Source: Cymbomonas tetramitiformis
Lineage: Eukaryota > Chlorophyta > Pyramimonadophyceae > Pyramimonadales > Pyramimonadaceae
NCBI GenBank assembly: GCA_001247695.2
Contig: LGRX02035206.1
Coordinates: 1 to 44,343, forward strand
Reading direction: 5' to 3'
DNA length: 44,343 nt
Shown here: positions 1-8,149 of the stretch, one piece after another
How positions within the stretch are numbered: the first letter of the stretch is position 1
How the letters are laid out: each line of letters opens with the position of its first letter
Program-made: the position numbers and the translations under genes
Notes under the pieces: model-generated
What the model saw: the letters and a program-made list of their open reading frames with translations, nothing else
What the model was told of the DNA's origin: nothing
The model's database searches: none

Positions 1-573
1 TTAAATGAATTAAATTCTGCATCTGTTATTTTAAGTAACTCGTTGAACTATGCCTATCCAAGTTCTACAGATTCACTGACATTAACCGGTGTTCCATTGA
101 CACTCATCACGAAAGCGTATGCTCATACAACACTTCCAGCCAACCCGCTACGATTCACCGGGGATGTATTTACATTTGTAAACAACACCGCCAATACGAT
201 TACGGCTTCAACGATTGTCATGTTTGATGATGATGGAATAAACACCGTGAATGGAGTTCAACCATTCAATAACTCGTATACTCAAAGTAACCAAAACTGC
301 ACACCCATCGGTGTCTGTATTCAAGACAGTGCTGCATCTCAGAGTTGTTTCGTGTTGATCGGACGCGGTTTCACGACATGTAGGAATGCAGCTGCCACAA
401 ATAATACGTATGTAAAGGGTCAACGTGTGAAGTGTATAGTAGGTGGGGAAATCAATAGTGCTCAGATCACAGCGGGTGATTCATATATCGGAACAGCTAT
501 GGAATCTAAAGTTGCCGGTGCTGGTGGCGGTGTATTGATTTGGGTAAGCCCAGGATTCAATTATTTTACCTGA
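1..573 (+). CDS. Virion-surface-like protein, 5' end cut by window edge
   Basis: The reading frame is open from base 1 with no stop, so the gene starts to the left of the window; the first in-frame start-like codon here (TTG at 43) is probably not the real start. The visible 190 codons end in TGA at 571–573. The product is rich in Thr, Asn, Gly, Ala and Val, has few charges, and alternates hydrophobic and polar residues as in beta-sandwich or decoration proteins. It ends in a Gly-rich stretch followed by VSPGFNYFT. No catalytic motif is visible. Together with the two genes that follow closely on the same strand it looks like part of a DNA-virus structural gene cluster. This role is inferred from composition and context, not from a recognised family. 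Confidence 0.6.
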   Translation, partial: LNELNSASVILSNSLNYAYPSSTDSLTLTGVPLTLITKAYAHTTLPANPLRFTGDVFTFVNNTANTITASTIVMFDDDGINTVNGVQPFNNSYTQSNQNCTPIGVCIQDSAASQSCFVLIGRGFTTCRNAAATNNTYVKGQRVKCIVGGEINSAQITAGDSYIGTAMESKVAGAGGGVLIWVSPGFNYFT

Positions 574-582
574 TTATCATAA

Positions 583-1122
583 ATGCCTGTCAGGAGAAAT
601 GATCCTAATTTACCAAGTTGTGAAACCGTCGTTCAAGATGGTGTCGGTATGAGAATTAAAGGAATTGTAAATGGAAGACTCGCAAACACTCGATGTAAGG
701 TAAGAAATATTGCTGACCCCCAAGGGAACGTAGTCAGATATAACAAACAGAACTTATCCAAAACAAAACAAAAAACATTTGATCGGGAAAAGTATGTCTC
801 AGTCTCATTAGAAAATGGCACCGGACAAAGTATTGATTTAGTTTACGATACAGGTGCAACGTCTAGTAGCATGTCAACGGACGATGCAAAACGTCTAGGC
901 ATAATAAGAGATGACAGCACCACCGATTATTTTAATATGCCGATTCAAACCCTTGGAGTTGGGGGTGTTGTTAATATGTCTGCTTATTACGGTGTTCCGT
1001 TGATATTAGACGAAACCGGTGAGGTGGCTGAAGGTACTGTTACGGTTACTGGCAATACATTGGGATTGTTAGGTATTTCACATATAAAACAGCTAAAGCG
1101 ATACCGTATAAAATTTAAATAG
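583..1122 (+). CDS. Retropepsin-like aspartic protease
   Basis: This 179-aa product contains the hydrophobic-hydrophobic-DTGA signature of retropepsin-type aspartic proteases (VYDTGATSSSM, residues 87–97; catalytic Asp 89). A Gly/Val-rich flap-like region follows (GVGGVV, 125–130), then GLLGISHIKQL near the C terminus (161–171), which matches the conserved LLG-x-x-hydrophobic strand of the fold. The domain of about 100 residues would act as a homodimer. Residues 1–70 are basic and have no match I recognise. The ATG at 583 lies 9 nt after the upstream stop, and the next gene starts 13 nt downstream, so the three genes are tightly packed. No reverse transcriptase or integrase is nearby. With structural-type genes on both sides, a virion-maturation protease is a reasonable inference. 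Confidence 0.72.
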   Translation: MPVRRNDPNLPSCETVVQDGVGMRIKGIVNGRLANTRCKVRNIADPQGNVVRYNKQNLSKTKQKTFDREKYVSVSLENGTGQSIDLVYDTGATSSSMSTDDAKRLGIIRDDSTTDYFNMPIQTLGVGGVVNMSAYYGVPLILDETGEVAEGTVTVTGNTLGLLGISHIKQLKRYRIKFK

Positions 1123-1135
1123 GTATATATGATAT

Positions 1136-1831
1136 ATGTCAAGTTTTGGACAAAGTTTAGTTTGTAAGAATTTAACATGCGATACCGTTAATGGTAATGC
1201 ACCGGCAGGTGGGTCAAGTAAATGGACAGATATTGGAAATGGCAATATTGAAAGAACAAATGGAAACGTTATTGTAAAGAATGCATTAGAAGCTGAAACT
1301 GTAACAATCAACGATAATTTGACAGTTGGGGATGGACCTTCACTGTTACATGGTACAACGGAACTAATTGCAAAATTGGGTTCTCAAGAAATTTTACTAA
1401 TGGGAGGAGACAGATCTAATAATTCAACATACATAGATGTCAATACCGCCGACGTTGACATTACAAATGCTGAAACTATATATCTAGTACAAATGCAAAA
1501 GAAACCTGATAGGTCTGATAATAAGTTTTTCAGAATTAACATGTCGGGTGATATTATTGGAGCTCGTAACGTATCAGCACTTTCTATTCAAGCTGAAACG
1601 GCATTGGAAGTAAAGACGAAACCGACAACAATAGCATCTGTTCCAAATCAAGAAGTTTTAGTTTGGGATAATAATATTATCAAAGCGATTGATCTTGGCA
1701 CATCAGTACAAACGCCAAATTTACAATCGGTTACATTTGTCAATAATAAATCAACAAATGATATTTTTATATATAAAACCGACGGAGAACCATCGGTGAT
1801 CGGTGCCAACTCGATGAATAACACATTGTAA
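1136..1831 (+). CDS. Fibre- or tail-like virion protein
   Basis: This 231-aa product starts at ATG 1136, just after an AT-rich spacer (GGTATATATGATAT). It begins with MSSFGQSLVCKNLTCDTVNG, then runs of short beta-strand-like repeats rich in Asn, Thr, Gly and Val (for example the segments around NVIVKNALEAETVTINDN). This pattern is typical of beta-helical or trimeric fibre and baseplate proteins of large DNA viruses and phages. There is no signal peptide or membrane segment. Translation stops at TAA 1829–1831, but the same frame continues open for 58 more codons with a convincing virion-protein C terminus (see the next entry). The annotated end may therefore be a nonsense mutation or a readthrough site. 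The family is assigned by pattern only. Confidence 0.62.
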   Translation: MSSFGQSLVCKNLTCDTVNGNAPAGGSSKWTDIGNGNIERTNGNVIVKNALEAETVTINDNLTVGDGPSLLHGTTELIAKLGSQEILLMGGDRSNNSTYIDVNTADVDITNAETIYLVQMQKKPDRSDNKFFRINMSGDIIGARNVSALSIQAETALEVKTKPTTIASVPNQEVLVWDNNIIKAIDLGTSVQTPNLQSVTFVNNKSTNDIFIYKTDGEPSVIGANSMNNTL

Positions 1832-2008
1832 CCAAATGGAGATTTGGGTTTTAATTTTTTCTTTTTACAGGCTGATGAAGACATACGAAGAAATAAAACT
1901 ATATTTAGGTTTCAAGTTGATAAATTTCCAGTTGCGACTAATGCTTCAACATTACCGTTAGGTTGTTTATACGTTGACGAGAATCATTTTATAAAAATGA
2001 ATACATGA
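1832..2008 (+). pseudogene. In-frame 3' continuation of the fibre-like gene past TAA
   Basis: The frame of the preceding gene continues after TAA (1829–1831) for 58 codons to TGA at 2006–2008. The segment includes FRFQVDKFPVATNASTLPLG and then GCLYVDENHFIKMN. A final 'leu-pro-x-Gly-x-x-Tyr-Val-Asp-x-x-x-Phe-hydrophobic-Lys' stretch is common at the end of viral and phage structural proteins, so this is probably the true C terminus. An alternative is a 43-nt intron, because GTAACC at 1828 and a T-rich tract ending in ACAG at 1870 look like splice signals. However, splicing there would shift the frame away from the good coding sequence. Simple in-frame disruption, or programmed readthrough, fits better. 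Confidence 0.5.
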
Positions 2009-2048
2009 ATAAAATGAATAAAATATCAGATATCGGAAGAGAAAAAAA

Positions 2049-2290
2049 GCGGTAAATGTTGTCAAAACATCAATATATGTAACATATTCTGATTGTGGCA
2101 ACATTTATAGTTCTGGGCGAAAAGCGGTAAATGTTGACAAAACACCAATATATCTAATATATTCTGATTCTGGCAACATTTATAGTTCTGGTGATCGATC
2201 GGGGGGGGAAAGCGGTAATTGTTGTCAAAACACAAATATATATAATATAAATCTATTCTGGCAACAATTACCGTTCTCGGAGAACGATCG
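2049..2290. repeat. Three tandem palindromic repeat units of about 80 bp
   Basis: Three copies begin with AGCGGTAAATGTTGTC or close variants (about 2049, 2118 and 2211). Each ends with a reverse-complementary GGCAACATTTATAGTTCT-type arm, so each unit can fold into a hairpin with an AT-rich loop containing AATATAT. The third copy has AATTGTTG/CAACAATT in place of AAATGTTG/CAACATTT: the change on one arm is matched on the other. That compensatory change suggests the hairpin itself is the conserved object. The repeats lie just 3' of the virus-like cluster. Confidence 0.7.
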
Positions 2291-2331
2291 TGGTGTCGGC
2301 TTATGCAGATCTGCCATAGATAACCGTAGGT

Positions 2332-2455
2332 GCTCACTACATGGGAAGCGTTCCGAAATACTAGTAAATCCTGGCAAAATACAGAAGGTACTTAAGGAAT
2401 ACAGTTGTATTTAATAAGGATGGCCCCCCTCTACACGCTTCCCATGTAGTGCCAA
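2332..2455. repeat. Inverted repeat closing the Gag-like block
   Basis: CTCACTACATGGGAAGCG (about 2332–2349) is the near-perfect reverse complement of CGCTTCCCATGTAGTGCC (about 2438–2455). The arms of about 17 bp are separated by about 88 bp. The right arm encodes part of the last residues of the minus-strand ORF ending at 2411. This could be an element end or a transcript-end hairpin. Confidence 0.6.
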
Positions 2456-3908
2456 CTGTCGCTCCATCAGCTGCTGCGTGAAGTTGAGCGACCTCTGGGA
2501 GTCCTCGACGTCCGAAATGTCCCCAGAAGTTGCGGGCTGAGAACTGGATGGAGATAGGGTCAGATCCAGAGTTGCCTCTGGATCCGCATCTGATGGTTCC
2601 GCGGAGTCCAGGGAGGGTTGATCAATATTTCCTTCCGATGGTAGAGCCATGTGAGCGGCCTCCTCCGCAGCTTCCCTTTCTCGCTGATTCCATTGATGCA
2701 CCCGGTATAGGCTGCACCAGGCGTCTGGAATTCCCACATCTCCACCAGAACCTGGAATAGTACCGCATTCGGTCTCCAGAGATAGCTGAACTGCTCCTTC
2801 GGTTACCGTCAGGTCAGGGGTGACCTTCCCATGCCATCTGTACCAGCGGCGGCGGTATCTGCGCCACCCTTCCGGCACCCACGCGTCTCTCCGTTTCTCA
2901 TTCTCCTTTACCAGCGCCGCCGCGGCCATGTGCTCCGGGTGCGTCATCTCCCTCCAAGCCCGCGTGCGATCCGCCAGCGACTCTGCCCGAGGTCCCGGTG
3001 ATTTATCTCCCAACCTTGTAACCTCTGCTTCATGCCGCAGTCGCTCTCGTATAGTCTTCGGGGTTCTGCTGCGAGGTTTCCCAGTGCGCTTGCGCGCTGC
3101 GCTCGGGGTGCGCGCTGCGCTCGAGGCTGACGCACTCTCCGCCGAAGCTGGGCACGCTGCTGGTCGAGACGTCGAAGGGAACACCTCAGGTCGAAGTTTA
3201 GAAGGTGGGGGTTCTGAAACTGGACCAGTTTTTGAAGTTCCACCCCCTTCCTCCCCACTGTCGTCCAGAGGGTGTGATACCGCGGGCAGCGTTACATCTT
3301 GCATCCGCTGCCGCAAGGCGCGCATACGCTCCACCGGAGCTTTTCTCGGAAGCAACCCGCGGTCGAGAAGTTTTACGCCAGGGGGTGTTGAGTGGGTTGA
3401 AGGTCCACTAGGTCTCCTCCTCCTGACCATCATCATCATCCTGTGCTGCCAGTAAGGATGCCACATGGTTAGGGTTATGGTTAGGGTCATCCCCAAGGTT
3501 TGGGGGTTCAACGCGGGGCGTTTCGCCACGCTCGCGTCGTGGAGCTGGACAGGGGTCACCAGTTCCAAGGTTGCGATCCACACTGAACATAACGGGAGGC
3601 TTGGAGCGCTCAGGCGACGAAGTGGGTGATCTTCGTGGCGACCGCTGATGGCGCCGGGACACCAAGTGATGTTCTCGCCGGCCCTGCTCAGTGGAAAGGT
3701 TCGCTGTATAAATAGCGGTCCTGGTCAACGAGGGTTCATCCCGTAGGGCCCTGGTTCTGTCGAGATGGCGTTGTCGCCTCTGATCGACAGACCAGGTGAA
3801 TCCATACCCTCGAGTAGCCAGAGGGTTGGGAGGTGGTTGAGGATCTTTCTGAATATTCCCTCGGTTGTGGGCGAAAGCTGTACTTCTTGCCCAGGGGCGG
3901 TTACCCAT
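2411..3908 (-). pseudogene. C-terminal part of Gag-like block, Arg/Ser/Pro-rich
   Basis: Two overlapping frames together give a continuous coding signal. One covers 3908 to about 3420 and encodes an Arg/Pro-rich stretch ending in an acidic DDDDGQEEE. The other covers about 3420 to 2411 and encodes a Ser/Pro/Glu-rich basic protein of up to 390 aa. A single frame change near 3420 would join them. The second half contains SAARKRTGKPRSRTPKTIRE and a Trp/Arg-rich patch (GWRRYRRRWYRWHGK), both consistent with nucleic-acid binding. No protease or reverse transcriptase motif is present. This is most simply the distal portion of the decayed retroelement protein that runs leftwards from 8149. I do not recognise a family for this part. 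Confidence 0.45.
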
Positions 3909-3946
3909 ACCGCCCTGTCGCCGGCGTGCCGCCGGCGGGAGGACAT

Positions 3947-4768
3947 TCAGTCCTCCTCCTCCGCAGACTGCTGACCCGAGGAGGACGCTGCGGCCGATTC
4001 CTCGTTCTGAAAATACTCCAGCGCTTCAGCTTCATCTTCCAAATCCTCCCATTCTGTCTCCAGCGCCGCGATATGGGATTCATTTGCAGCGCGGCGACGT
4101 GCCAAACGAGCCGGGGCGTCAGCGATCCATGCTCGTTTCTTGGCCTCGTCGGGACAGTTGGCCCATAAATGGGAGTCGGAGTTACAGACGTAGCATCGGC
4201 GTGGCGGTCTGGTTAATCCCGCAGGACTGGGAGGCACAGAATGTTGCACTCGGAGGTCCGCGGTATCGAGATCAGTAGCGCCCTCCTCCCCAGTGTCCTG
4301 CACTGCGTTAAGTCTTGAAGAAGAGCGACCATTCCTCCAGGCAGGATTTCGGTTCGCAGGTGCAGAGGCGTAAGAGGTTCGCGCTGAAGTCAGAGCTTCG
4401 CTGCGCTCCAGTTTGGTGGCCACCGTGATGATATGCTGCAGAGCGGTGGATCCGGGATGATTGCTCTCCCATCCAGCTGGACTTTGCAGATCTAACCGAT
4501 CTTCAATGAGGCGATCCATCACGGCTTGCTTCAGTCGCAGTCCAGACCAGAACTGATATAACAGCTGATGCTGACTGATGGCGTGGCAGTTGGGCATGGC
4601 GTCTGCCAATAACTGCACTACCTCGTGCCAGGCGTAGACCAAACGAGTGGCGAACAAGCGGGCGGTCTCCTCTCGTCGCTGAGTCATGTGCATCACTGTC
4701 CCCGCCAGTCCCACCAGTGCGATGTCATCTAGCACGCTCCTGGCTACGTCGGCCAGGAAAGGCGCCAA
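3947..4768 (-). CDS. Retrotransposon Gag-like protein with CCHC zinc knuckle
   Basis: The 273-aa segment opens with a helical Gag-type region, including REETARLFATRLVYAWHEVV and LLYQFWSGLRLKQAVMDRLI, the 'F-x-L-x-x-W-x-x' style capsid region of LTR-retrotransposon Gag. A basic linker follows, then a canonical zinc knuckle CYVCNSDSHLWANC (C-x2-C-x4-H-x4-C), and an acidic tail ending in EEED. Gag coats the element RNA in cytoplasmic particles. The apparent start at 4768 is a TTG, and the frame continues upstream through one TAA (4787–4789) into the preceding ORF in the same phase. This is therefore an interior piece of a longer Gag, not a separate gene. Confidence 0.72.
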   Translation of the reverse strand: MAPFLADVARSVLDDIALVGLAGTVMHMTQRREETARLFATRLVYAWHEVVQLLADAMPNCHAISQHQLLYQFWSGLRLKQAVMDRLIEDRLDLQSPAGWESNHPGSTALQHIITVATKLERSEALTSARTSYASAPANRNPAWRNGRSSSRLNAVQDTGEEGATDLDTADLRVQHSVPPSPAGLTRPPRRCYVCNSDSHLWANCPDEAKKRAWIADAPARLARRRAANESHIAALETEWEDLEDEAEALEYFQNEESAAASSSGQQSAEEED

Positions 4769-4786
4769 GGTGGCGTAACGCCGATT

Positions 4787-5424
4787 TTAGGCCTCCGAGT
4801 TCAACATTCCGCCTTGCTTGAGAAAAGTTAAAGATCGCGGCTGTAATTTGCGTTGCGCCACTTCCTTCAATATCTCCGGCATGGTGATTATGGTCAGGTC
4901 TAAGCGGTAGGAACTCGTGCGGCCCAAAGCGAATGTGACTACGCCCATCGACAGAAAATTGACCAGCGCTTCAGAGAAGGGTGGAAGCGCGGCAATATCG
5001 GCGTCAGTGGTGATTAGTTCTGCGGAAGAGGGGAACATGGGAATGTCCCTGATCAGCTTGAGCACATCAGCCACTGTCTTGGATTCCCGGTAGACATCGC
5101 CGGGGGAAGCCGCTCCCATGAGGTCGTGGTGCCCTGGAAATTGAGAAAGGCGCTGGTCATCCACCGGCAGGAGTCCAGGAGCCGCTGGCAAAGAATTTCC
5201 GGGCGATCTGTACTCTGCTGCGCTGGGAACACCATAGGGAAACCGGTTGACGCCCAGTCTCGCCGCGGTACAGTGGCGGGAGTTGGTTGGTTGCCGGCAG
5301 CCATTCCCCGAAACAGGTACGCCTCGGTGGCTGAAAATGCTGCCCGAATTTGAAGTCCAAGGGGGTCAAATTCGGTCAGCTCTGACTCCAACTCATTGTC
5401 GGAGATGGTCACCCAGGAGTACAA
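4787..5424 (-). pseudogene. Middle Gag-like segment, frameshifted
   Basis: Two overlapping frames (5424–5053 and 5191–4787) each carry part of one coding stretch, with a frame change near 5190. The first reads as a globular region (VTISDNELESELTEFDPLGL, then AFSATEAYLFRGMAAGNQP). The second continues with DVLKLIRDIPMFPSSAELIT and ends at TAA 4787–4789, directly in frame with the CCHC-bearing segment downstream. The upstream neighbour (ending 5409) joins through another shift near 5415. This looks like one ancestral Gag ORF with indels and one nonsense change. Confidence 0.5.
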
Positions 5425-6191
5425 TGGCAGGCGCCTCTGCTGAGTTCCAGTACAGTACGGCTTTCAGCGCAACGACGCGCGTCATCCACTTGCGTTTTCT
5501 CCACTTGCAAAGTGAAAGCATCACTGTCCTCAATCTCAGTCAGGCGCACAGGAGTATGCACTGTCCCATGCTGCGCCAGGTCTTGGATGTCCACACCGAT
5601 GTGCCGCATAGTCATCCAAATCCGATTGGTGTCGGTTATAAAGTGACTGGCGCTTCCGGGCATGGTTGGCAGTCGGTAAGAATAGTGTGCCTCCGCGCCA
5701 TGGCTGAAAGTTACTGAGGGAGAAGAAGACATGCGATTTCTCAACCAGAAGGAGGCTCCTTCTAAGGTCCAGAGTAGCACATCTAGACGCTGGTGTCGCG
5801 AGTCACCAATGTCTGAGGGCGGTGGCGAGTCCGCTGGTGACGGATGATCAAGATCGGCTGAGTCATAAGGCGATGAACCGGTAGCCGGTGGATCAACCGG
5901 CGCCGGTGGATCTGGCTGCAATGATGCCGGCGCCGTTTGAGCCGGTGCTGGAGCCGACTGAGCCGGTGCTGGAGCTAGTCCGGATGCCGGTGCCGGCATT
6001 GGACCTGATCCAGCTGCTGGCGCCGGTGCACCTGGTAACACGCCCGCCCATCCTAAGGTGTGCTGGTATGGCGTCAGAGGTGGAGCGCCAACCGCAGGGA
6101 GGCCAGGAATCAGATGAGGATAGCGTTGGAGCACTTGCTGATGTAGATTCTGCATGTACTCTGATACTTCCAGCATCATCTGATTCTGCAC
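5409..6191 (-). pseudogene. Gag-like segment with Pro/Ala linker
   Basis: This 260-aa open frame begins with a probable helix (LEVSEYMQNLHQQVLQRYPH) and continues into a low-complexity Pro/Ala linker made of imperfect PAPA(x)APA repeats (about residues 53–105). It then reads as a structured region (LLWTLEGASFWLRNRMSS and further). The frame is open upstream of 6191 as well, overlapping the end of the neighbouring frame at about 6200, which indicates another frame change rather than a real gene start. It belongs to the same broken Gag-like block; the function of this part is unknown. Confidence 0.45.
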
Positions 6192-6900
6192 GAGGGCTGA
6201 TGCTGATGGTTCATCACTGGGATCGAGGCAACTGCGGGCGTTCTGACTGAGGCGGGGTCAGAGATTAGTACCCTGCGCTGCTCTGCCAGTCGCTGCTGGT
6301 GCTGTTCCCATCGCTGATGGCGTCTTTCCCGGCGAGAAAGCTGGTTCACGGAGTCTTGGCTCAGGGGTAAGTTTCTGACTGGGATTCGACTGAGGACATC
6401 TGCTTGGGAGGGGGGTTCGACGACTGGGAGAGGAGGCGGCTGGTAGGCGGCGAGTCCGATGGAACGCCTGCACGCAAGGTCGGCATAACTGACTGAACTG
6501 ACTGTACTGACTGGCTGCTCCGTAGTCGGTGAGGTCAGCGAGGAGGTCAGAGGTCTGGACTCGCGGTTCAGCAGGGACTCGAGCATAGCCGTATCCGTAG
6601 CTGCCTCCGTAGCTGCCTCCGTAGTCGCCTGAGTCAGTGAAGGAGTCAGTGAGGTTGCCTCGCTGTCCATCTCCGACTCAAAAGTCACTGATAACCTTGC
6701 CAGAGCGTCACCGATCACCTTATTATGCTCCGTAGGGATATCCGTAATCGGTGAGGTCAGCGAGTCACCGGTCACCTTTTTCGTAAGCGTTGAGGTCAGC
6801 GAGTCACCGGTCACCTTCTCCGTAAGCGGTGATGTCAGCGAGTCACCGGTCACCTTATTCTCCGTAGCGATATCCGTAATCGGCGAGGTCAGCGGCTGCG
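6176..6900 (-). pseudogene. Repeat-bearing Gag-like segment (TGDSLTSPLTEKV repeats)
   Basis: The product starts with tandem copies of a 13-residue unit close to VTGDSLTSPLTEK, encoded by units of about 39 bp. It then becomes a Thr/Ser/Glu-rich linker and a basic helix-prone region (SRRERRHQRWEQHQQRLAEQ). The open frame begins at 6853 but the repeat peptide continues in the same frame to about 6900, where coding potential passes to the upstream frame that ends at TAA 6855. Tandem peptide expansion is common in fast-evolving, disordered Gag linkers. No enzymatic motif is visible. Confidence 0.45.
6704..6900 (-). repeat. Tandem repeat of about 39 bp inside the Gag-like block
   Basis: Three full copies and flanking partial copies share the plus-strand core GTCAGCGAGTCACCGGTCAC followed by CTT(C/T)TCCGTAAGCGGTGA-type sequence. 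Units are spaced by a multiple of three, preserving the encoded VTGDSLTSPLTEK repeat. Confidence 0.75.
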
Positions 6901-7697
6901 TGCCCAGAATATGCTATGCTTATGTGGCGTGGGCCATCTGTCAAGCCGGAGCCACCTGTCCTCCCCGCTGCCCCCACCTCCCCGTTGCTCGCTGAGGAGG
7001 GAGTTGGATGCATTGAGTGTGCAGTGGGTTCGCCAGCAATGCTATGGCCCATGCCATCTGACCTCCCCGCTGCCCCCACACCCCCTTGGTTAGGGCGCGG
7101 AGTCCAGGCGAGAGTCGCACCCTGCTGCTGGCGCGTTCGCCAGTTGGCCACATCAGAGCGTGAGGGGAAATGGCGGAGTCCCTGTCTCTGCCACTGCGCT
7201 TCGTTCTGCAGGTCCTGCTCAGATGGAGGTCGAACTTCGGCCATTTCTCTCACTGCTACCGGGTCGTAAGGTGCTGGTCCGGCAGAAGCCGCTCCAGCCG
7301 GCTCACTCAGGGACGCGTTCTCGCTGAAAGGCGTGGGCATCTGTCCGTGCGGTGAGGTCATCACAGTAGCTCCAGACCAAGTGTGTGGAGTCTTGTAAGT
7401 TGGCGGAGGGCTTCGCTGTCGCGGAGCGGGAGGGCTCAGGTCGCGCGTCCGCGGTGGGCTCCTGCGGCGCGGCGGTGGAGGGGTCCGGTCCCGAGCCCGA
7501 GGCGGACTTCGCTGGCGCGGCAGCGGAGGACTCCTATCGCGGGCTCCAGGCGGACTTCGCTGGCGCGGCGGCGGAGGGCTCCTATCGCGGATTCCAGGCG
7601 GCCTCATGATGCCAGGGGAAGGGGTCATCATGCTGACATAACGCTGGGGGGTCGCCCTCATGTTCAGCCCTGCACGAGGGGTGTCAACCGTCAGCAC
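6855..7697 (-). pseudogene. Pro/Arg/Ser-rich repeat segment of Gag-like block
   Basis: This 280-aa open frame contains about five tandem copies of a unit close to PPRARDRSPPPPRQRS (about residues 33–103), an SR/PR-type low-complexity region. A less repetitive tail follows. The DNA repeat is visible on the plus strand as units of about 54–60 bp between 7410 and 7610. The C-terminal portion includes RQGLRHFPSRSDVANWRTRQ, which looks structured. The frame ends at TAA 6855 where the next frame takes over. It is probably a disordered RNA-binding part of the same protein as its neighbours. Confidence 0.45.
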
Positions 7698-7738
7698 CCG
7701 TGGTGACGCCGCTCTTGCATGATGCAGACTGAGGCGGA

Positions 7739-8149
7739 TTAGGGCGCGCGCGGTTTAGGTACCGTTACCGCTTCCTCCATGGGAGGTGTCACACAGGCCG
7801 TTCCCGTTGCCAGAGCCATCAGAGGGGTCGTGCTGTGGAACTCAGGGGCCGCAGCTGACAAGGTTGACTTCCTTTTGGGTATCTGGAAGTTCGGCTCACC
7901 TGCTGCTGTCGCAGCCTGCGGCGGCTGACCCGGAGAGGGCGCCTTGTAGGTGCCCTTAGCCCCCTTGCCAGCGACTCCAGTGGCAGCAGCTCCTCTCGTG
8001 CTGCGCTGACTGGACTGGCGTCCTCCCGTACGCCTGGGTGTGGACGTAGGCGACGTTGGAGGTGAGCGCCCCGTGTTAGCGTTCTGCATCATGCTGCGTT
8101 GGGAGCCGAAAAGTGTAGATATGACCGTTGGTAAAGTCAAATCTGTCAA
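7739..8149 (-). CDS. N-terminal piece of Gag-like block
   Basis: This 136-aa frame starts MTDLTLPTVISTLFGSQRSM and rapidly becomes Ser/Thr/Arg/Pro-rich. It stops at 7739, and coding signal resumes in another frame at 7697. GTAACG and GTACCT near the end could be splice donors, so an intron rather than a frameshift is possible at this junction. It is the most upstream coding piece of the minus-strand block, followed upstream by non-coding sequence. Function unknown; I include it because its composition and direction match the downstream Gag-like pieces. Confidence 0.4.
   Translation of the reverse strand: MTDLTLPTVISTLFGSQRSMMQNANTGRSPPTSPTSTPRRTGGRQSSQRSTRGAAATGVAGKGAKGTYKAPSPGQPPQAATAAGEPNFQIPKRKSTLSAAAPEFHSTTPLMALATGTACVTPPMEEAVTVPKPRAP

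Noticed and set aside
1828..1870. 43-nt intron bridging the stop in the fibre-like gene
   Set aside because: Although GT…ACAG signals exist, splicing shifts the frame out of the good C-terminal coding sequence.
2820..3455. Plus-strand 211-aa frame opposite the Gag-like block
   Set aside because: GC-rich antisense shadow of the minus-strand coding frame; composition is of reversed codons.
3459..3490. Telomere-like GGTTAGGGTTATGGTTAGGG on the plus strand
   Set aside because: Only about three imperfect units, and the strand opposite encodes part of the Gag-like block; not a telomere or clear interstitial telomere array.
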